Notes: a model not told the origin generated them from the letters alone. A stretch of DNA of 44,574 nt from RGIG9151 sp963635575 (GCA_963635575.1 CAVHFU010000008.1:1-44574), one strand, 5' to 3'. Counted from the stretch's first letter, positions 6,955 through 16,436 are shown. A program made the numbers and translations.

Positions 6955-9256
6955 TAAAATAGCAAGATTTATAGTTAAACAAAGGACAAAGATTGGAATC
7001 TTTTTTGTAGTATCTCTTGTGATTTCAATAATGTTAATTCCAAGTGTTGTATTAAACTATGACTTATCTGAATATGTGCCAGATTCCGAACCTGCAAAGC
7101 GGGGGCTTAATATAGTTGAAGAAGAGTTTGGAATGAACGGTGTTGCAAGAATTATGATTAATAACGTAACACTTGTTCAAGCGAAAGAATACAAAGATAA
7201 AATCGCTGCAGTTGAAGGAGTTGATACTGTTTTATGGCTAGATGATGAAACAGATCCTTATCAGCCTGTGGAATTCATAGACCAAGAAATATTAAATGAT
7301 TATTATAAAGATGGTTCGGCGATGATTGAGGTTCTATTTACTGAGAATGAATATTCAACATTAACAAGTAAAGCAGTAGATGAAATTAAAGCAATTATCC
7401 CGGAAGATAGCAATATCATAGGTTCTGCGGTAGATACAAAATCAACGCAAGATACGGTTAAAAAAGAAGTTTCGGTGGTTATGGTTATATTAGTTCCGGT
7501 AGTAATTTGTATTTTACTATTAACAACCACATCATGGTTTTCACCAATATTGTTTATGGCTGTAATAGGGACATCAATATTCCTTAATATGGGGACAAAT
7601 GTTATATTCAAGCACGTTTCGTTTATTACATACAGTATAACGGCAGCGTTGCAATTAGCAGTTTCTATGGATTATTCAGTTTTTATGCTACATCAATTTG
7701 AAAGAGAAAGAAAAAATATTGAAAATCCGGAAGAAGCAATGGTTGAAACAATAAAAAATGCTATGTCATCAATTACTTCTAGTGCTATGACAACCGTTGC
7801 AGGATTTGTTGCACTTGTATTTATGGGTTTTACGATTGGTGCCGACATGGGATTGGTATTTGCGAAGGGAATTGTATTTAGTTTATTAACAGTTATCTTT
7901 GGTATGCCATATTTAATCTTAAAGTTCTATCCAGTAATAGAGAAAACAACGCATAAATCTCTAATGCCTGATTTTGAAGGTATGGCACGAGGTAGCGGAA
8001 AACTCTCAAAGGTAATCATAACATTAGTAATAATTTTGGTAATTCCTTCATACATAGCACAAAATCAAAACAGTTTCTTATATGGCTCAGCTTCATTTGG
8101 TGGCGGAGAAGGAACACAAGTTTATGAAGATGAAAAGCAGATCGTTGCAAAGTTTGGAAGGAGCAATCCTATAATTGTGCTTGTTCCAAGAGGAGATTAT
8201 ATAAGTGAAAAAGAATTGGCAGAGGAATTAGAAGACTTGCCGGTAGTAAAGAAAGTTCAAACTTTGGCTAACTTAGTTCCTGAAGGAGCTCCGGATAGCT
8301 TTATTCCTAAAGATAGTTATGATAAATTTAGAACAGATAAGTATACAAGAGTTGTTGCGTATGTAAGAACAGCTTCTGAGAGTGAATTGGCGTTTGATAC
8401 CGTTAATAAAGTGACATCAATAGTTGAAAAATATTACGGCGACAATTATGAGTTGACTGGTGTAATTCCTATAACTATGAATATAAAAGACATCGTAACA
8501 AAGGATTACAAAGTTGTTAATTTAATTTCAATAGGTGCGGTTATGTTGATATTACTACTAACATTCAGATCATTTATTTTACCGATACTACTTATACTTG
8601 TTATAGAATCCGGTGTATTTATAAATATGGCAACACCATATTTCGCGGGTTCTTCGATGATGTTCTTATGTTACTTAATAGTTAGTTCAATCCAATTAGG
8701 CGCAACAATTGACTACGGAATTTTGATGACAAATAACTACTTGGATAGCAGAAGAACAATGGATAAGAAAGAGGCAGCAATTTATGCTGTTAAAATAAGT
8801 ACTCCGGCATTGTTAACATCAGGAAGTATATTAGTGTGTGCTGCTTACTTATTAAAATATATATCTACAATTTCAGCTATTTCTGAAATGGGTAGCTTAA
8901 TTGGAAGAGGTGCATTACTTAGTTTAGCACTTGTAATATTCTTTCTACCGCCAATACTTACAATGTTTGATTCTTTAATAGAAAAGACAATGTTGCCGGA
9001 AGAACATAGAATTCATATCGGCAAACACATAATTGCAATCGGAAGAAGAGTACATGATGTAGCTAGCAGGAATGAAAAAATTAGAAAAATGAACGAAAGG
9101 ATAGCAGTGAAGATGTCGAGTGATATTGAAAACTTAAGACGTCGAGTGAAGGAAAAAGAGCAAAAGAATAATCAAAAGAAAGTTAATAAATTAAATAAAA
9201 AGATTGAAGAATTAGAAAATGCAAAGAAAGCAATAGAAAGGGGCGAATACAGATGA
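6947..9256 (+). CDS. RND/MMPL-family membrane exporter
   Basis: A 769-residue transporter with the duplicated MMPL plan: a membrane segment near residues 16-36, an extracytoplasmic loop to about 175, a cluster of segments at about 178-330, a second loop, and a second cluster at about 525-665. Each half carries the sterol-sensing-like segment (MDYSVFM, DYGILM). Such proteins use proton motive force to export lipids, drugs or other hydrophobic molecules; the substrate here is unknown. The last 60 residues are a highly charged coiled coil rich in Lys and Glu, probably cytoplasmic. It overlaps tetR by 8 bases and the next gene by 4 (ATGA), so all three are coupled. Confidence 0.88.
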   Translation: MIDKIARFIVKQRTKIGIFFVVSLVISIMLIPSVVLNYDLSEYVPDSEPAKRGLNIVEEEFGMNGVARIMINNVTLVQAKEYKDKIAAVEGVDTVLWLDDETDPYQPVEFIDQEILNDYYKDGSAMIEVLFTENEYSTLTSKAVDEIKAIIPEDSNIIGSAVDTKSTQDTVKKEVSVVMVILVPVVICILLLTTTSWFSPILFMAVIGTSIFLNMGTNVIFKHVSFITYSITAALQLAVSMDYSVFMLHQFERERKNIENPEEAMVETIKNAMSSITSSAMTTVAGFVALVFMGFTIGADMGLVFAKGIVFSLLTVIFGMPYLILKFYPVIEKTTHKSLMPDFEGMARGSGKLSKVIITLVIILVIPSYIAQNQNSFLYGSASFGGGEGTQVYEDEKQIVAKFGRSNPIIVLVPRGDYISEKELAEELEDLPVVKKVQTLANLVPEGAPDSFIPKDSYDKFRTDKYTRVVAYVRTASESELAFDTVNKVTSIVEKYYGDNYELTGVIPITMNIKDIVTKDYKVVNLISIGAVMLILLLTFRSFILPILLILVIESGVFINMATPYFAGSSMMFLCYLIVSSIQLGATIDYGILMTNNYLDSRRTMDKKEAAIYAVKISTPALLTSGSILVCAAYLLKYISTISAISEMGSLIGRGALLSLALVIFFLPPILTMFDSLIEKTMLPEEHRIHIGKHIIAIGRRVHDVASRNEKIRKMNERIAVKMSSDIENLRRRVKEKEQKNNQKKVNKLNKKIEELENAKKAIERGEYR

Positions 9257-11325
9257 GAAGATTTTTAGCAATTTTTCTTGCAGCAATAGTGGTGATAATG
9301 AATAGCGTAGCTATTGCAGCACCTACTATGAATAAAACCGAATCTGTATATGTTAATTTAGATTATTATGGAGCAGTAGACCAAATACACGTGTCAAATG
9401 ATTGCGTACTTACAGGTCAAGATGAAATTGCAGACTCAGGAGTATATGAAAGTATAACGAATCTTACAAATAGAACAGAGTTAAAGAATGTCGATGGGAA
9501 AATAGTATGGAATGTAAGTGGATTAAAGAGATTCGCATACAACGGAAAAGTAAGCAATGATAATGCAAAGAATGTTCCTTGGACATTTGAAGTAAGTTAT
9601 AAGTTAAATGGTGTAGAAACAAGAGCTGAGGAATTGCTTGGTAAAGCAGGCTTAGTTGAAATGATAATCGATATTAATGCAAATAAAGAAGCAAAGGAAT
9701 ATTACAGAAATAATTATATGCTTGAAGTTACAGGCTCCTATGATTTAAATAAGTATTTAAGTGTTGAATCTGATGAAGCAATGTTTGTTACAACAGGTAG
9801 AACAAAAACTTTAATGTATATAGTATTACCTGGTCAAAGCACAACATTACATATAAAAATAGGTTCGGAAGACTTTGAAATGGATGGCTTAACTTTTGCG
9901 ATGGTTCCGATAGAAGGAAAGGCACTAGAAAAGATAGGCGATATTGTGGATGATAAGAAGAGTATAGAAGATGCAATGGATGCGTTAAATGCCAGTGCAG
10001 ACACAATACTTGATGCAATGAGTGGAATGCAAACAAACCTAAATGGCATAAGTTCTGGAGTCTCTAAGGTACAAGACGGAACAAATGAGCTTCACGGATT
10101 AGCAGGAAAAAGAGATGAAGACATCGCTAAAGCAAAAACAAGTTTAGAAAATATGCAAGGAATAATAACAAGTCTTCAAGGAGATTTAGATAATGCAATT
10201 GACGGAGCTAATAATTTAACAGATATGTTAGAGGAGCTTCAAGTAGAATTTAAAGCAATAGACAAGACAATGAAAAATGTTCAAGATAATTTATCTGATA
10301 TTGAGGAAGCTATTGAGGACTTACCGGATGATTTAGATGATATTAGTAAAACAGTTGATATAACTGCCGCATTAGTTGGAAACTTTAGAGATTTGTTAAA
10401 ATCTGAATTAGCAGGAAAACAAGTGAATGTTACCGGATTAGAAAACAGTTTGAATAAAATAGCTCAAAATGCCGGTGAACTTTGTGTTATGAATGGAGTA
10501 GACCCTCTAGGAAGTGAAGCACCAGATTTGACGGAAAATCCGGCAGGGGCAAGGGCGTATGAAATTGTTCAGGATTTAACTTCAGTAAAAGAAACACTTC
10601 AAGAAGTAAAAGAAATAATGAGTGATACAACAAATGCGTCATCAAGTATGCTAAGTAACTTAAGCAAGTTACAATCTAAGCTTGGAATTATTGCTGATAT
10701 GATTGATGGTGATGACGGTGAAATAATAATAGATGCTGTAGAAAATATTGATGACTTGGTAGCAAAGTTAAGAGAAGTATTAAATACAGCAATTAAATAC
10801 AATGAAAAAGCTATTGAAGATAAAGAAAATTTACCTTTAGCATTGGAAAATATGAAGAAAATGTTAGGTGAATTAAAAGAAGCAGATAATGTAGCTGTAA
10901 GCTTACTTAGCACGGCACAAGATGCATTAAAAATATTAAGTGGAAAATTATATGAAGGTTCAGACGAATTAATGTCAGGAATAATTGGTGCTACAAAAGA
11001 CCTAGAGAAAATAACAAATCAAAGTAATAGTATTAAAGATTCTAAAAATACAGTAAGAGATGTAATAAAAGATGATTGGAATGAAATTGAGGATAAAACA
11101 ACTATATTTAACATAGATGTTAATGCTAAACCACAATCTTTCTTATCAGATGAAAATGAGACACCAAACAAAGTACAATTTATGTTAAAGACACAAGATA
11201 TAAAAGAAGTAAAAGCACAAGAAGTAGACTTAGAAGTTAAAGATAATACAGGAAACATATGGACTAGAATTTGTGCAATACTTGAAAAAATGTTTGGTTG
11301 GATAATAAAGATATTTAAAAAGTAA
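9253..11325 (+). CDS. exported coiled-coil partner of the RND exporter
   Basis: The 690-residue product has a signal peptide (about residues 1-23, ending in AIAA), a beta-rich N-terminal domain to about 220, then roughly 390 residues of heptad-like coiled coil with Asp/Glu-Lys patterning, and a C-terminal membrane segment just before KIFKK. This is the plan of an anchored extracytoplasmic rod, comparable to YhgE/Pip-like proteins and adaptor proteins that accompany MMPL transporters in Gram-positives. The coupling to the RND gene suggests it extends the export path across the wall; that is inference. Confidence 0.7.
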   Translation: MRRFLAIFLAAIVVIMNSVAIAAPTMNKTESVYVNLDYYGAVDQIHVSNDCVLTGQDEIADSGVYESITNLTNRTELKNVDGKIVWNVSGLKRFAYNGKVSNDNAKNVPWTFEVSYKLNGVETRAEELLGKAGLVEMIIDINANKEAKEYYRNNYMLEVTGSYDLNKYLSVESDEAMFVTTGRTKTLMYIVLPGQSTTLHIKIGSEDFEMDGLTFAMVPIEGKALEKIGDIVDDKKSIEDAMDALNASADTILDAMSGMQTNLNGISSGVSKVQDGTNELHGLAGKRDEDIAKAKTSLENMQGIITSLQGDLDNAIDGANNLTDMLEELQVEFKAIDKTMKNVQDNLSDIEEAIEDLPDDLDDISKTVDITAALVGNFRDLLKSELAGKQVNVTGLENSLNKIAQNAGELCVMNGVDPLGSEAPDLTENPAGARAYEIVQDLTSVKETLQEVKEIMSDTTNASSSMLSNLSKLQSKLGIIADMIDGDDGEIIIDAVENIDDLVAKLREVLNTAIKYNEKAIEDKENLPLALENMKKMLGELKEADNVAVSLLSTAQDALKILSGKLYEGSDELMSGIIGATKDLEKITNQSNSIKDSKNTVRDVIKDDWNEIEDKTTIFNIDVNAKPQSFLSDENETPNKVQFMLKTQDIKEVKAQEVDLEVKDNTGNIWTRICAILEKMFGWIIKIFKK

Positions 11326-11358
11326 AAAAGGTGCAGGCTTTACAGCCTGCGCCTTTTT
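11324..11358. terminator. terminator of the TetR-RND operon
   Basis: AAAAAAGGTGCAGGC pairs with GCCTGCGCCTTTTT (one wobble) around TTTACA. With A and T runs on both sides it can also stop the converging gene at 11384. Confidence 0.9.
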
Positions 11359-11383
11359 ATATACCTAAAAGTATATATCAAAC

Positions 11384-11926
11384 TTAAATTCCGTTATCAC
11401 GCTTAAAATCACCTTTTATCATAACTGCACCGGTAGCCTTAGAAGTTATTCCTCTACCATCAGATTTAGGCACAATTAATAAATGGTTGTTGCTAATTTC
11501 TTCATCAGTAACTAAATCACGTCCGGCAGTTACATCTGATATACCACCGCTGACACTTCCTATAGCAGTAAATTTACCGGAGCGAACAATTATTTCTGTT
11601 CCGGCTTCACAAATTATACTTTCATTTTCGTTTACATTAATAACTTCAAAAGATGAAGGAGCTGCAACTCCTTTATCTTTAATTTCTTTTACTGTTTTAT
11701 CAAATGAAGTCTTTAATTCGTCAAATTTATCAGTTAAATCTTTTGAAAGTGTGTTAGTTATGCTGCCTTTTAATTCCTCAATTTTGTTTTCAAAATAACT
11801 TAAAGAGATTAGAGGGTCTTTATCACTACCCGGGTCAGCAGCAAATGCTAAAAACATCCATCCAAAAGTTAAAGTCAAAGTTAATAAAATGATAATGTTT
11901 CTCTTGTTCTTTAGAAAATTCATCAT
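11384..11926 (-). CDS. small exported protein of unknown function
   Basis: A 180-residue protein with an N-terminal signal or anchor (about residues 10-29, FAADPG after it), a short helical linker (40-85) and a beta-rich C-terminal domain from about 93 that contains GTEIIVRSGKFTAIGS and HLLIVPKSDGRG. I associate this C-terminal pattern with uncharacterised exported proteins of Clostridia and relatives but cannot name the family. AAGGAAGG precedes the ATG at 11926, only 14 bases after the mazF stop, so it is the last gene of the mazF transcript. Confidence 0.65.
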   Translation of the reverse strand: MMNFLKNKRNIIILLTLTLTFGWMFLAFAADPGSDKDPLISLSYFENKIEELKGSITNTLSKDLTDKFDELKTSFDKTVKEIKDKGVAAPSSFEVINVNENESIICEAGTEIIVRSGKFTAIGSVSGGISDVTAGRDLVTDEEISNNHLLIVPKSDGRGITSKATGAVMIKGDFKRDNGI

Positions 11927-11940
11927 ATGTACCTTCCTTT

Positions 11941-12291
11941 CTATTCTTCTTCTAATCCTAAGCTAATTTCAATAGCCTCGTTCACTCTATTCATTAAATG
12001 GTCGTTTAAATGGCCTATTCTCTCTTTTAAGCGACGCTTATCTATAGTTCTAACTTGTTCCAATAAAATTACAGAATCTTTTGATAGACCGTAGTCGTCA
12101 GCATCGATTTCTATATGAGTAGGCATTTTTGCTTTATTAATTTGAGAGGTAATTGCAGCAGCAATTACAGTGGGACTGAACTTATTGCCCACATTATTTT
12201 GAACGATTAATACCGGTCTAACTCCGCCTTGTTCAGAGCCTACTACCGGACTTAAATCAGCGTAGTAAATGTCTCCTCTTTTTACAATCAC
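11941..12291 (-). CDS. mazF: MazF/NdoA-type endoribonuclease toxin
   Basis: A 116-residue member of the PemK/MazF family, very close in pattern to Bacillus subtilis NdoA (EndoA), a sequence-specific mRNA interferase. Family hallmarks are VKRGDIYYADLSPVVGSEQG, RPVLIVQN, and the stretch from DSVILLEQ to RTIDKRRL. The GTG at 12291 matches the conserved family start (V/M-I-V-K-R-G-D) and lies 10 bases after GGAG; the GTG at 12300 is too close to that site. No antitoxin gene lies next to it: upstream are a short leader with a hairpin (12327-12351), a possible promoter and a lipoprotein gene. Confidence 0.93.
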   Translation of the reverse strand: MIVKRGDIYYADLSPVVGSEQGGVRPVLIVQNNVGNKFSPTVIAAAITSQINKAKMPTHIEIDADDYGLSKDSVILLEQVRTIDKRRLKERIGHLNDHLMNRVNEAIEISLGLEEE

Positions 12292-12403
12292 AAAATTCAC
12301 ACTCCGTATAAGAATTATTTGCATTTGGCGGTGAGTTCAATCTCATTCGCCCTAATACAATTATTTCCTAAACGGAAAAGAATTATTCAATTCGACCAAT
12401 ATT

Positions 12404-12433
12404 AGTTTAACACAATAGATATAATATAGTCAA
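12404..12433 (-). promoter_or_regulatory. candidate promoter of mazF
   Basis: Reading the minus strand, TTGACT (12433-12428) and TAAACT (12409-12404) are 18 bases apart. The leader that follows, about 105 bases, holds a GGCG/CGCC-TGAG/CTCA hairpin at 12351-12327. Confidence 0.45.
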
Positions 12434-12442
12434 TTATTAAGG

Positions 12443-12982
12443 TTATAAAGATTTGAACTCATTATATATTATGTTTACTTTTGCGGTACCGTTCTTGACA
12501 AAATAGGTTAGAGACGCAGGAAGATTATTTTCAAAATACAAGGTGGCTGAATATAAATAGCTATTATTTTCAGGTAAAATTAAAGATATTTTATTCTCTT
12601 CTGTTGTTATATCTTTTGATGATTCTGAATTGAAATATGTATTAATGAAATAAGATAGAAAGAGTGGGTTTGTGTTAATTTCAGGGTAGTTTAGAGACGT
12701 AGATGAAATTCCAAGAGGTTCAGACGATATGTTTAAAATATTTTTATCAAAACTCACCTTGAAATTATCATCATCCAAAAATTCCATAGAATATGTGCCT
12801 ACTGAGTTGTATGCTTGTAAAGCAGTATATTCAGTGGTATTTTTGTTAGAAAAATAGGTTATGTTCATTTTACATGTATAGTTTTTTATTGATAAAAGTA
12901 TATCATTTGGAGCGATAACTTCTTGTTTTGGTGCACAAGAAGTTAGAAAAACAATTAATAAAATAATAATAAATTTAATCAT
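12443..12982 (-). CDS. GerS-like lipoprotein (tentative)
   Basis: A 179-residue lipoprotein: hydrophobic residues 3-14 followed by the lipobox LTSC with the lipidated Cys at 16. The rest is predicted beta-rich and plausibly LolA-like. In Clostridioides difficile the germination lipoprotein GerS is encoded beside alr and near the NdoA toxin; the same neighbourhood here is the main reason for the GerS-like label, since sequence alone does not prove it. If right, the organism forms spores. It starts 68 bases after the comM stop, and its ribosome binding site (GGAAGGA) lies in the right arm of a perfect 14-bp inverted repeat. Confidence 0.6.
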   Translation of the reverse strand: MIKFIIILLIVFLTSCAPKQEVIAPNDILLSIKNYTCKMNITYFSNKNTTEYTALQAYNSVGTYSMEFLDDDNFKVSFDKNILNISSEPLGISSTSLNYPEINTNPLFLSYFINTYFNSESSKDITTEENKISLILPENNSYLYSATLYFENNLPASLTYFVKNGTAKVNIIYNEFKSL

Positions 12983-12984
12983 AG

Positions 12985-13042
12985 TAAATTATCCTTCCCA
13001 AACATATTTTTAGATTAATATATGAGGAGGAAGGATAATTTA
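12985..13042 (-). promoter_or_regulatory. 14-bp inverted repeat that can sequester the lipoprotein ribosome binding site
   Basis: The minus-strand RNA would carry TAAATTATCCTTCC (from 13042 to 13029) and, after a 30-base loop, the exact complement GGAAGGATAATTTA (12998 to 12985), which contains the ribosome binding site of the lipoprotein gene. No T-run follows, so it is not a terminator. The left arm starts 9 bases after the comM stop, within the footprint of a terminating ribosome. Confidence 0.7.
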
Positions 13043-13050
13043 TTAGCTGA

Positions 13051-14592
13051 CTAAGAAATATTGCCAAAATATCTTTTATCTAAACTTCTATATTGAATTG
13101 CCTCTAGGATATGGGATTTTTGTATTTTATCTGAACCGGCTAAATCTGCAATTGTGCGAGTAACTTTTAATATTCGTGAGTATGCTCTTGCTGATAGATT
13201 TAATTTTTCAAAAGCAATTTTTAATATGTTTTCACAATCACTATCTAAAGTACAGTATTTATTAATTTTTTTAGCAGTAAGCTGCGAGTTAGAAAAAATA
13301 TTATCGTTTTTAAATCTGTGCAATTGAATTTCACGTGCCTTGTTAACTCGTTCTTTAATTTTTTCTGAGCTTTCAGGGGTAAGTTTGTCATTTAATTCAT
13401 CATATTTAACGGTAGGGACTTCGAGTTGAATATCAATTCTGTCTAAGAGTGGACCGGATATTTTACACATATAGTTATGAATTTGTTTAGGAGTACAAGT
13501 ACAAGAGTTTTGGGTACTTCCGTAATATCCGCAAGGACAAGGATTCATAGAAGCCACAAACATAAAGTTGGCCGGATAAGTGTAAATTCCATTTGCTCTT
13601 CCGATAGTTATAACTCTATCTTCAAGAGGTTGTCTAAGTACTTCTAAGGCATTTTTTTGAAATTCGGGTAACTCATCTAAGAATAGAACACCGTTATGTG
13701 CAAGGCTTATTTCACCGGGTTTGGGTACTTTCCCTCCTCCGACTAAAGAAACGGACGAAACACTATGATGTGGACTCCTAAATGGTCTGGTAGTAAGAAG
13801 TGAAAAGTCATTAGATAGTAAACCAGAAATACTATAAATTTTAGTTACTTCTAAAGCTTCTTCAATTGTTAAATCTGGAAGAATGGTTGGTATTCTGTGA
13901 GCCAGCATAGTTTTTCCGGAGCCGGGTGAACCGATTAAAAGTACGTTATGATTTCCGGCGGCAGCAATTTCTAAAGCTCTTTTTGCCGTTTCTTGTCCTT
14001 TCACTTCTGAAAAATTTATTTCATATTTTTTTGAATTTGAAAAAATTTCTTCCACATTACAAGAGGGAGAAGGTAGAGGCGTCCCATTGGAAAAGTACGA
14101 AATTATATCATTTAGGCTATTTGCAGTTAATATTTTTATATTTTCTATTACACTAGCCTCTTTTTCATTTCCTTCCGGTATGATTAGGCAATTTATTTTA
14201 TTTTTTGAGGCACATATTGCCATTGGTAAAATACCTTTTATGGGATTTATTTTCCCATCTAAAGATAATTCTCCTAAAAAGCAGTAATCATTAAATTTTT
14301 CGGGATTAATAATGCCCATTATGGCTAGAATTGACATTGCAATTGGCAGATCAAAAGTCGCACCTTCCTTTTTGGTATTAGCAGGCGAGAGGTTTAAAAT
14401 GATTTTGCCGTAGGGAAATTGCAAACCTGAATTTTTTATTGCAGATGTAACTCTTTCTTTAGATTCTCGTATAGATGCGTCCGGCAAACCCACTATTTCA
14501 ATTCCGGACAAACCACTAAGTAAAGTGGCTTCTACATTTATAATATAACCATCTAGTCCATTTAAACCGATAGTTCTAACTTTAGCAAACAT
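13051..14592 (-). CDS. comM: YifB/ComM-family Mg-chelatase-like AAA+ ATPase
   Basis: A 513-residue ATPase of the ComM/YifB family. In naturally competent species ComM is a helicase that extends branch migration during DNA uptake recombination; in others its role is unclear. The N-terminal ChlI-like domain carries GLSGIEIVGLPD and NLSPANTKKEG, the AAA+ core has the Walker A GSPGSGKT and the Walker B sequence LFLDELPEF, and a zinc-ribbon-like insert CPCGYYG...CTC follows. The ATG at 14592 begins the conserved MFAKV and is preceded by GGAAGTGAT; the in-frame start at 14628 would lie in the promoter. It heads the transcript into the lipoprotein gene. Confidence 0.93.
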   Translation of the reverse strand: MFAKVRTIGLNGLDGYIINVEATLLSGLSGIEIVGLPDASIRESKERVTSAIKNSGLQFPYGKIILNLSPANTKKEGATFDLPIAMSILAIMGIINPEKFNDYCFLGELSLDGKINPIKGILPMAICASKNKINCLIIPEGNEKEASVIENIKILTANSLNDIISYFSNGTPLPSPSCNVEEIFSNSKKYEINFSEVKGQETAKRALEIAAAGNHNVLLIGSPGSGKTMLAHRIPTILPDLTIEEALEVTKIYSISGLLSNDFSLLTTRPFRSPHHSVSSVSLVGGGKVPKPGEISLAHNGVLFLDELPEFQKNALEVLRQPLEDRVITIGRANGIYTYPANFMFVASMNPCPCGYYGSTQNSCTCTPKQIHNYMCKISGPLLDRIDIQLEVPTVKYDELNDKLTPESSEKIKERVNKAREIQLHRFKNDNIFSNSQLTAKKINKYCTLDSDCENILKIAFEKLNLSARAYSRILKVTRTIADLAGSDKIQKSHILEAIQYRSLDKRYFGNIS

Positions 14593-14614
14593 TTCTATCA
14601 CTTCCTTATTATGG

Positions 14615-14644
14615 ATTATATTACACAATTTGCAAATTTGTCAA
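14615..14644 (-). promoter_or_regulatory. consensus promoter of comM
   Basis: On the minus strand, TTGACA (14644-14639) and TATAAT (14620-14615) are 18 bases apart. The start would be close to 14608, only about 16 bases before the ATG. Confidence 0.8.
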
Positions 14645-14669
14645 TATTTTTAAATGGAATATTTATGCC

Positions 14670-14698
14670 TTGACAGTTGTTTTTTTTAATTGTAGAAT
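14670..14698 (+). promoter_or_regulatory. sigma-A promoter of rny
   Basis: TTGACA (14670-14675), 17 bases and TAGAAT (14693-14698). The leader of about 180 bases is AT-rich and shows only a small TCGC-GTAA-GCGA hairpin near 14837-14849. Confidence 0.8.
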
Positions 14699-14884
14699 TG
14701 AAGAGTAAAATTGTAAAAGCGTCAATGAAACTTTTTGCAAAAATTTGCTATTAATATATATAAAGAAAAATACGATATAAATATGTTAGCAAATTCAAAA
14801 AGTGAATTTGAAAATTATTTTCGAGGATATATTTTTCGCGTAAGCGATTTGTACTTTGAAAATTGAAGATTGGGAGGGAATAAG

Positions 14885-16426
14885 ATGGAAACTGGTATAG
14901 TTGTTTCTATCTGCCTTATTGTTTTTGCGGTGGGAATCGCAATAGGATTCTTTATACGCAAAATGATTTCTGAAGCCAAAATTGGCTCTGCTAGAAAAGA
15001 AGCTGAGTCAATTATTGAAGATGCGAGAAAAACTGTTGAAAACGAAAAAAGAGAAATGTTACTTCAAGCAAAAGAGGAAATACACAAGAATAGGGTAGAA
15101 TTAGAAAGAGAAATCAAAGAAAGAAGAAATGAAATGCAAAGACTCGAAAGAAGAGTTTTGCAAAAAGAAGAAGGATTAGATAAAAAATCCGAAAGTTTAG
15201 AACAAAAAGAAGAACAATTGGCTAAAAAGATTAAAGAAAATCAAGAGCTAAAAGAAGAATTAGAAGAAAACATTAAGAAAGAACAGGCTGAACTTGAAAA
15301 AGTTGCCGGAATGACAGCTGAAGAAGCTAAGCAAATGCTTATTAAAAACATTGAACATGAAGTTAAGTTAGAAACTGCATTAATGATAAAGAATGCGGAA
15401 ATGACAGCTAAAGAAGAAGCTAATAAAAAGGCTAAAAACATTATTGCTACTGCAATTCAAAAGTGTGCTGCTGACCAAGTGGCAGAACATACAGTGTCGG
15501 TAGTTGCATTACCTAATGATGAAATGAAAGGTAGAATTATTGGTAGAGAAGGAAGAAATATCAAAGCGTTAGAGACTCTAACAGGAATTGATTTGATTAT
15601 AGATGATACTCCTGAAGCAGTTATTTTATCGGGATTTGACCCGGTAAGACGTGAAGTTGCAAGAATTGCACTTGAAAAGTTAATTTTAGATGGAAGAATT
15701 CATCCTACAAGGATTGAAGAAATGGTAGAAAAGGCGCAAGCCGAAGTGGAAGACATTATGCGTGAAGCCGGAGAAGAGGCTTGTTATAGTGTAAATGTTC
15801 ACAATTTGCATCCTGATCTTGTAAGATTACTTGGAAAATTAAAATATAGAACGAGTTACGGCCAGAATGTATTAATACATTCTATCGAAGTAGCTCATAT
15901 AGCCGGACTTATGGCGTCTGAATTAGGTTTAGACCCAGAAATGGCTAAACGTGCAGGGTTATTACACGATATAGGTAAGGCTATAGACCAAGAAATGGAA
16001 GGATCACACGTACAAATCGGTGTTGACTTGCTAAAGAGATATAAAGAATGTCCTGAAATATTAAATGCAGTTGAGGCACACCATGAAGATGTTGAGCCTA
16101 CATCTATTACTGCTATTTTAATTCAGGCTGCTGACTCTATTTCTGCAGCACGTCCTGGTGCTAGAAAAGAAACTTTAGAAGCATATATCAAGAGAATTGA
16201 AAAAATTGAAGAAATTACAACATCATTTAAGGGCGTTGATAAATCATTTGCAATTCAAGCAGGTCGTGAAGTTAGAATTATAGTAAATCCTGAAGATATT
16301 TCTGATGCAGAGATGACATTACTTGCTCGTGATATAGCTAAGAAGATTGAAGCTGAAGTAAGTTATCCTGGTCAAATTAAAGTAAATATTGTTCGTGAAA
16401 CAAGAGTAGTAGATTACGCAAAGTAG
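14885..16426 (+). CDS. rny: ribonuclease Y
   Basis: A membrane-anchored endoribonuclease that starts mRNA decay in Firmicutes. The 513-residue protein has an N-terminal membrane segment (about residues 5-24), a long charged coiled coil (about 35-170), a KH RNA-binding domain (GRIIGREGRNIKALE, about 215-230) and an HD phosphohydrolase domain with His361-Asp362 in the HDIGKA motif. The ATG at 14885 lies 7 bases after GGGAGG; the earlier in-frame start at 14870 is upstream of it. It is monocistronic, with its own promoter and terminator, and followed by tRNA-Arg. Confidence 0.96.
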   Translation: METGIVVSICLIVFAVGIAIGFFIRKMISEAKIGSARKEAESIIEDARKTVENEKREMLLQAKEEIHKNRVELEREIKERRNEMQRLERRVLQKEEGLDKKSESLEQKEEQLAKKIKENQELKEELEENIKKEQAELEKVAGMTAEEAKQMLIKNIEHEVKLETALMIKNAEMTAKEEANKKAKNIIATAIQKCAADQVAEHTVSVVALPNDEMKGRIIGREGRNIKALETLTGIDLIIDDTPEAVILSGFDPVRREVARIALEKLILDGRIHPTRIEEMVEKAQAEVEDIMREAGEEACYSVNVHNLHPDLVRLLGKLKYRTSYGQNVLIHSIEVAHIAGLMASELGLDPEMAKRAGLLHDIGKAIDQEMEGSHVQIGVDLLKRYKECPEILNAVEAHHEDVEPTSITAILIQAADSISAARPGARKETLEAYIKRIEKIEEITTSFKGVDKSFAIQAGREVRIIVNPEDISDAEMTLLARDIAKKIEAEVSYPGQIKVNIVRETRVVDYAK

Positions 16427-16436
16427 TCATAATTAC

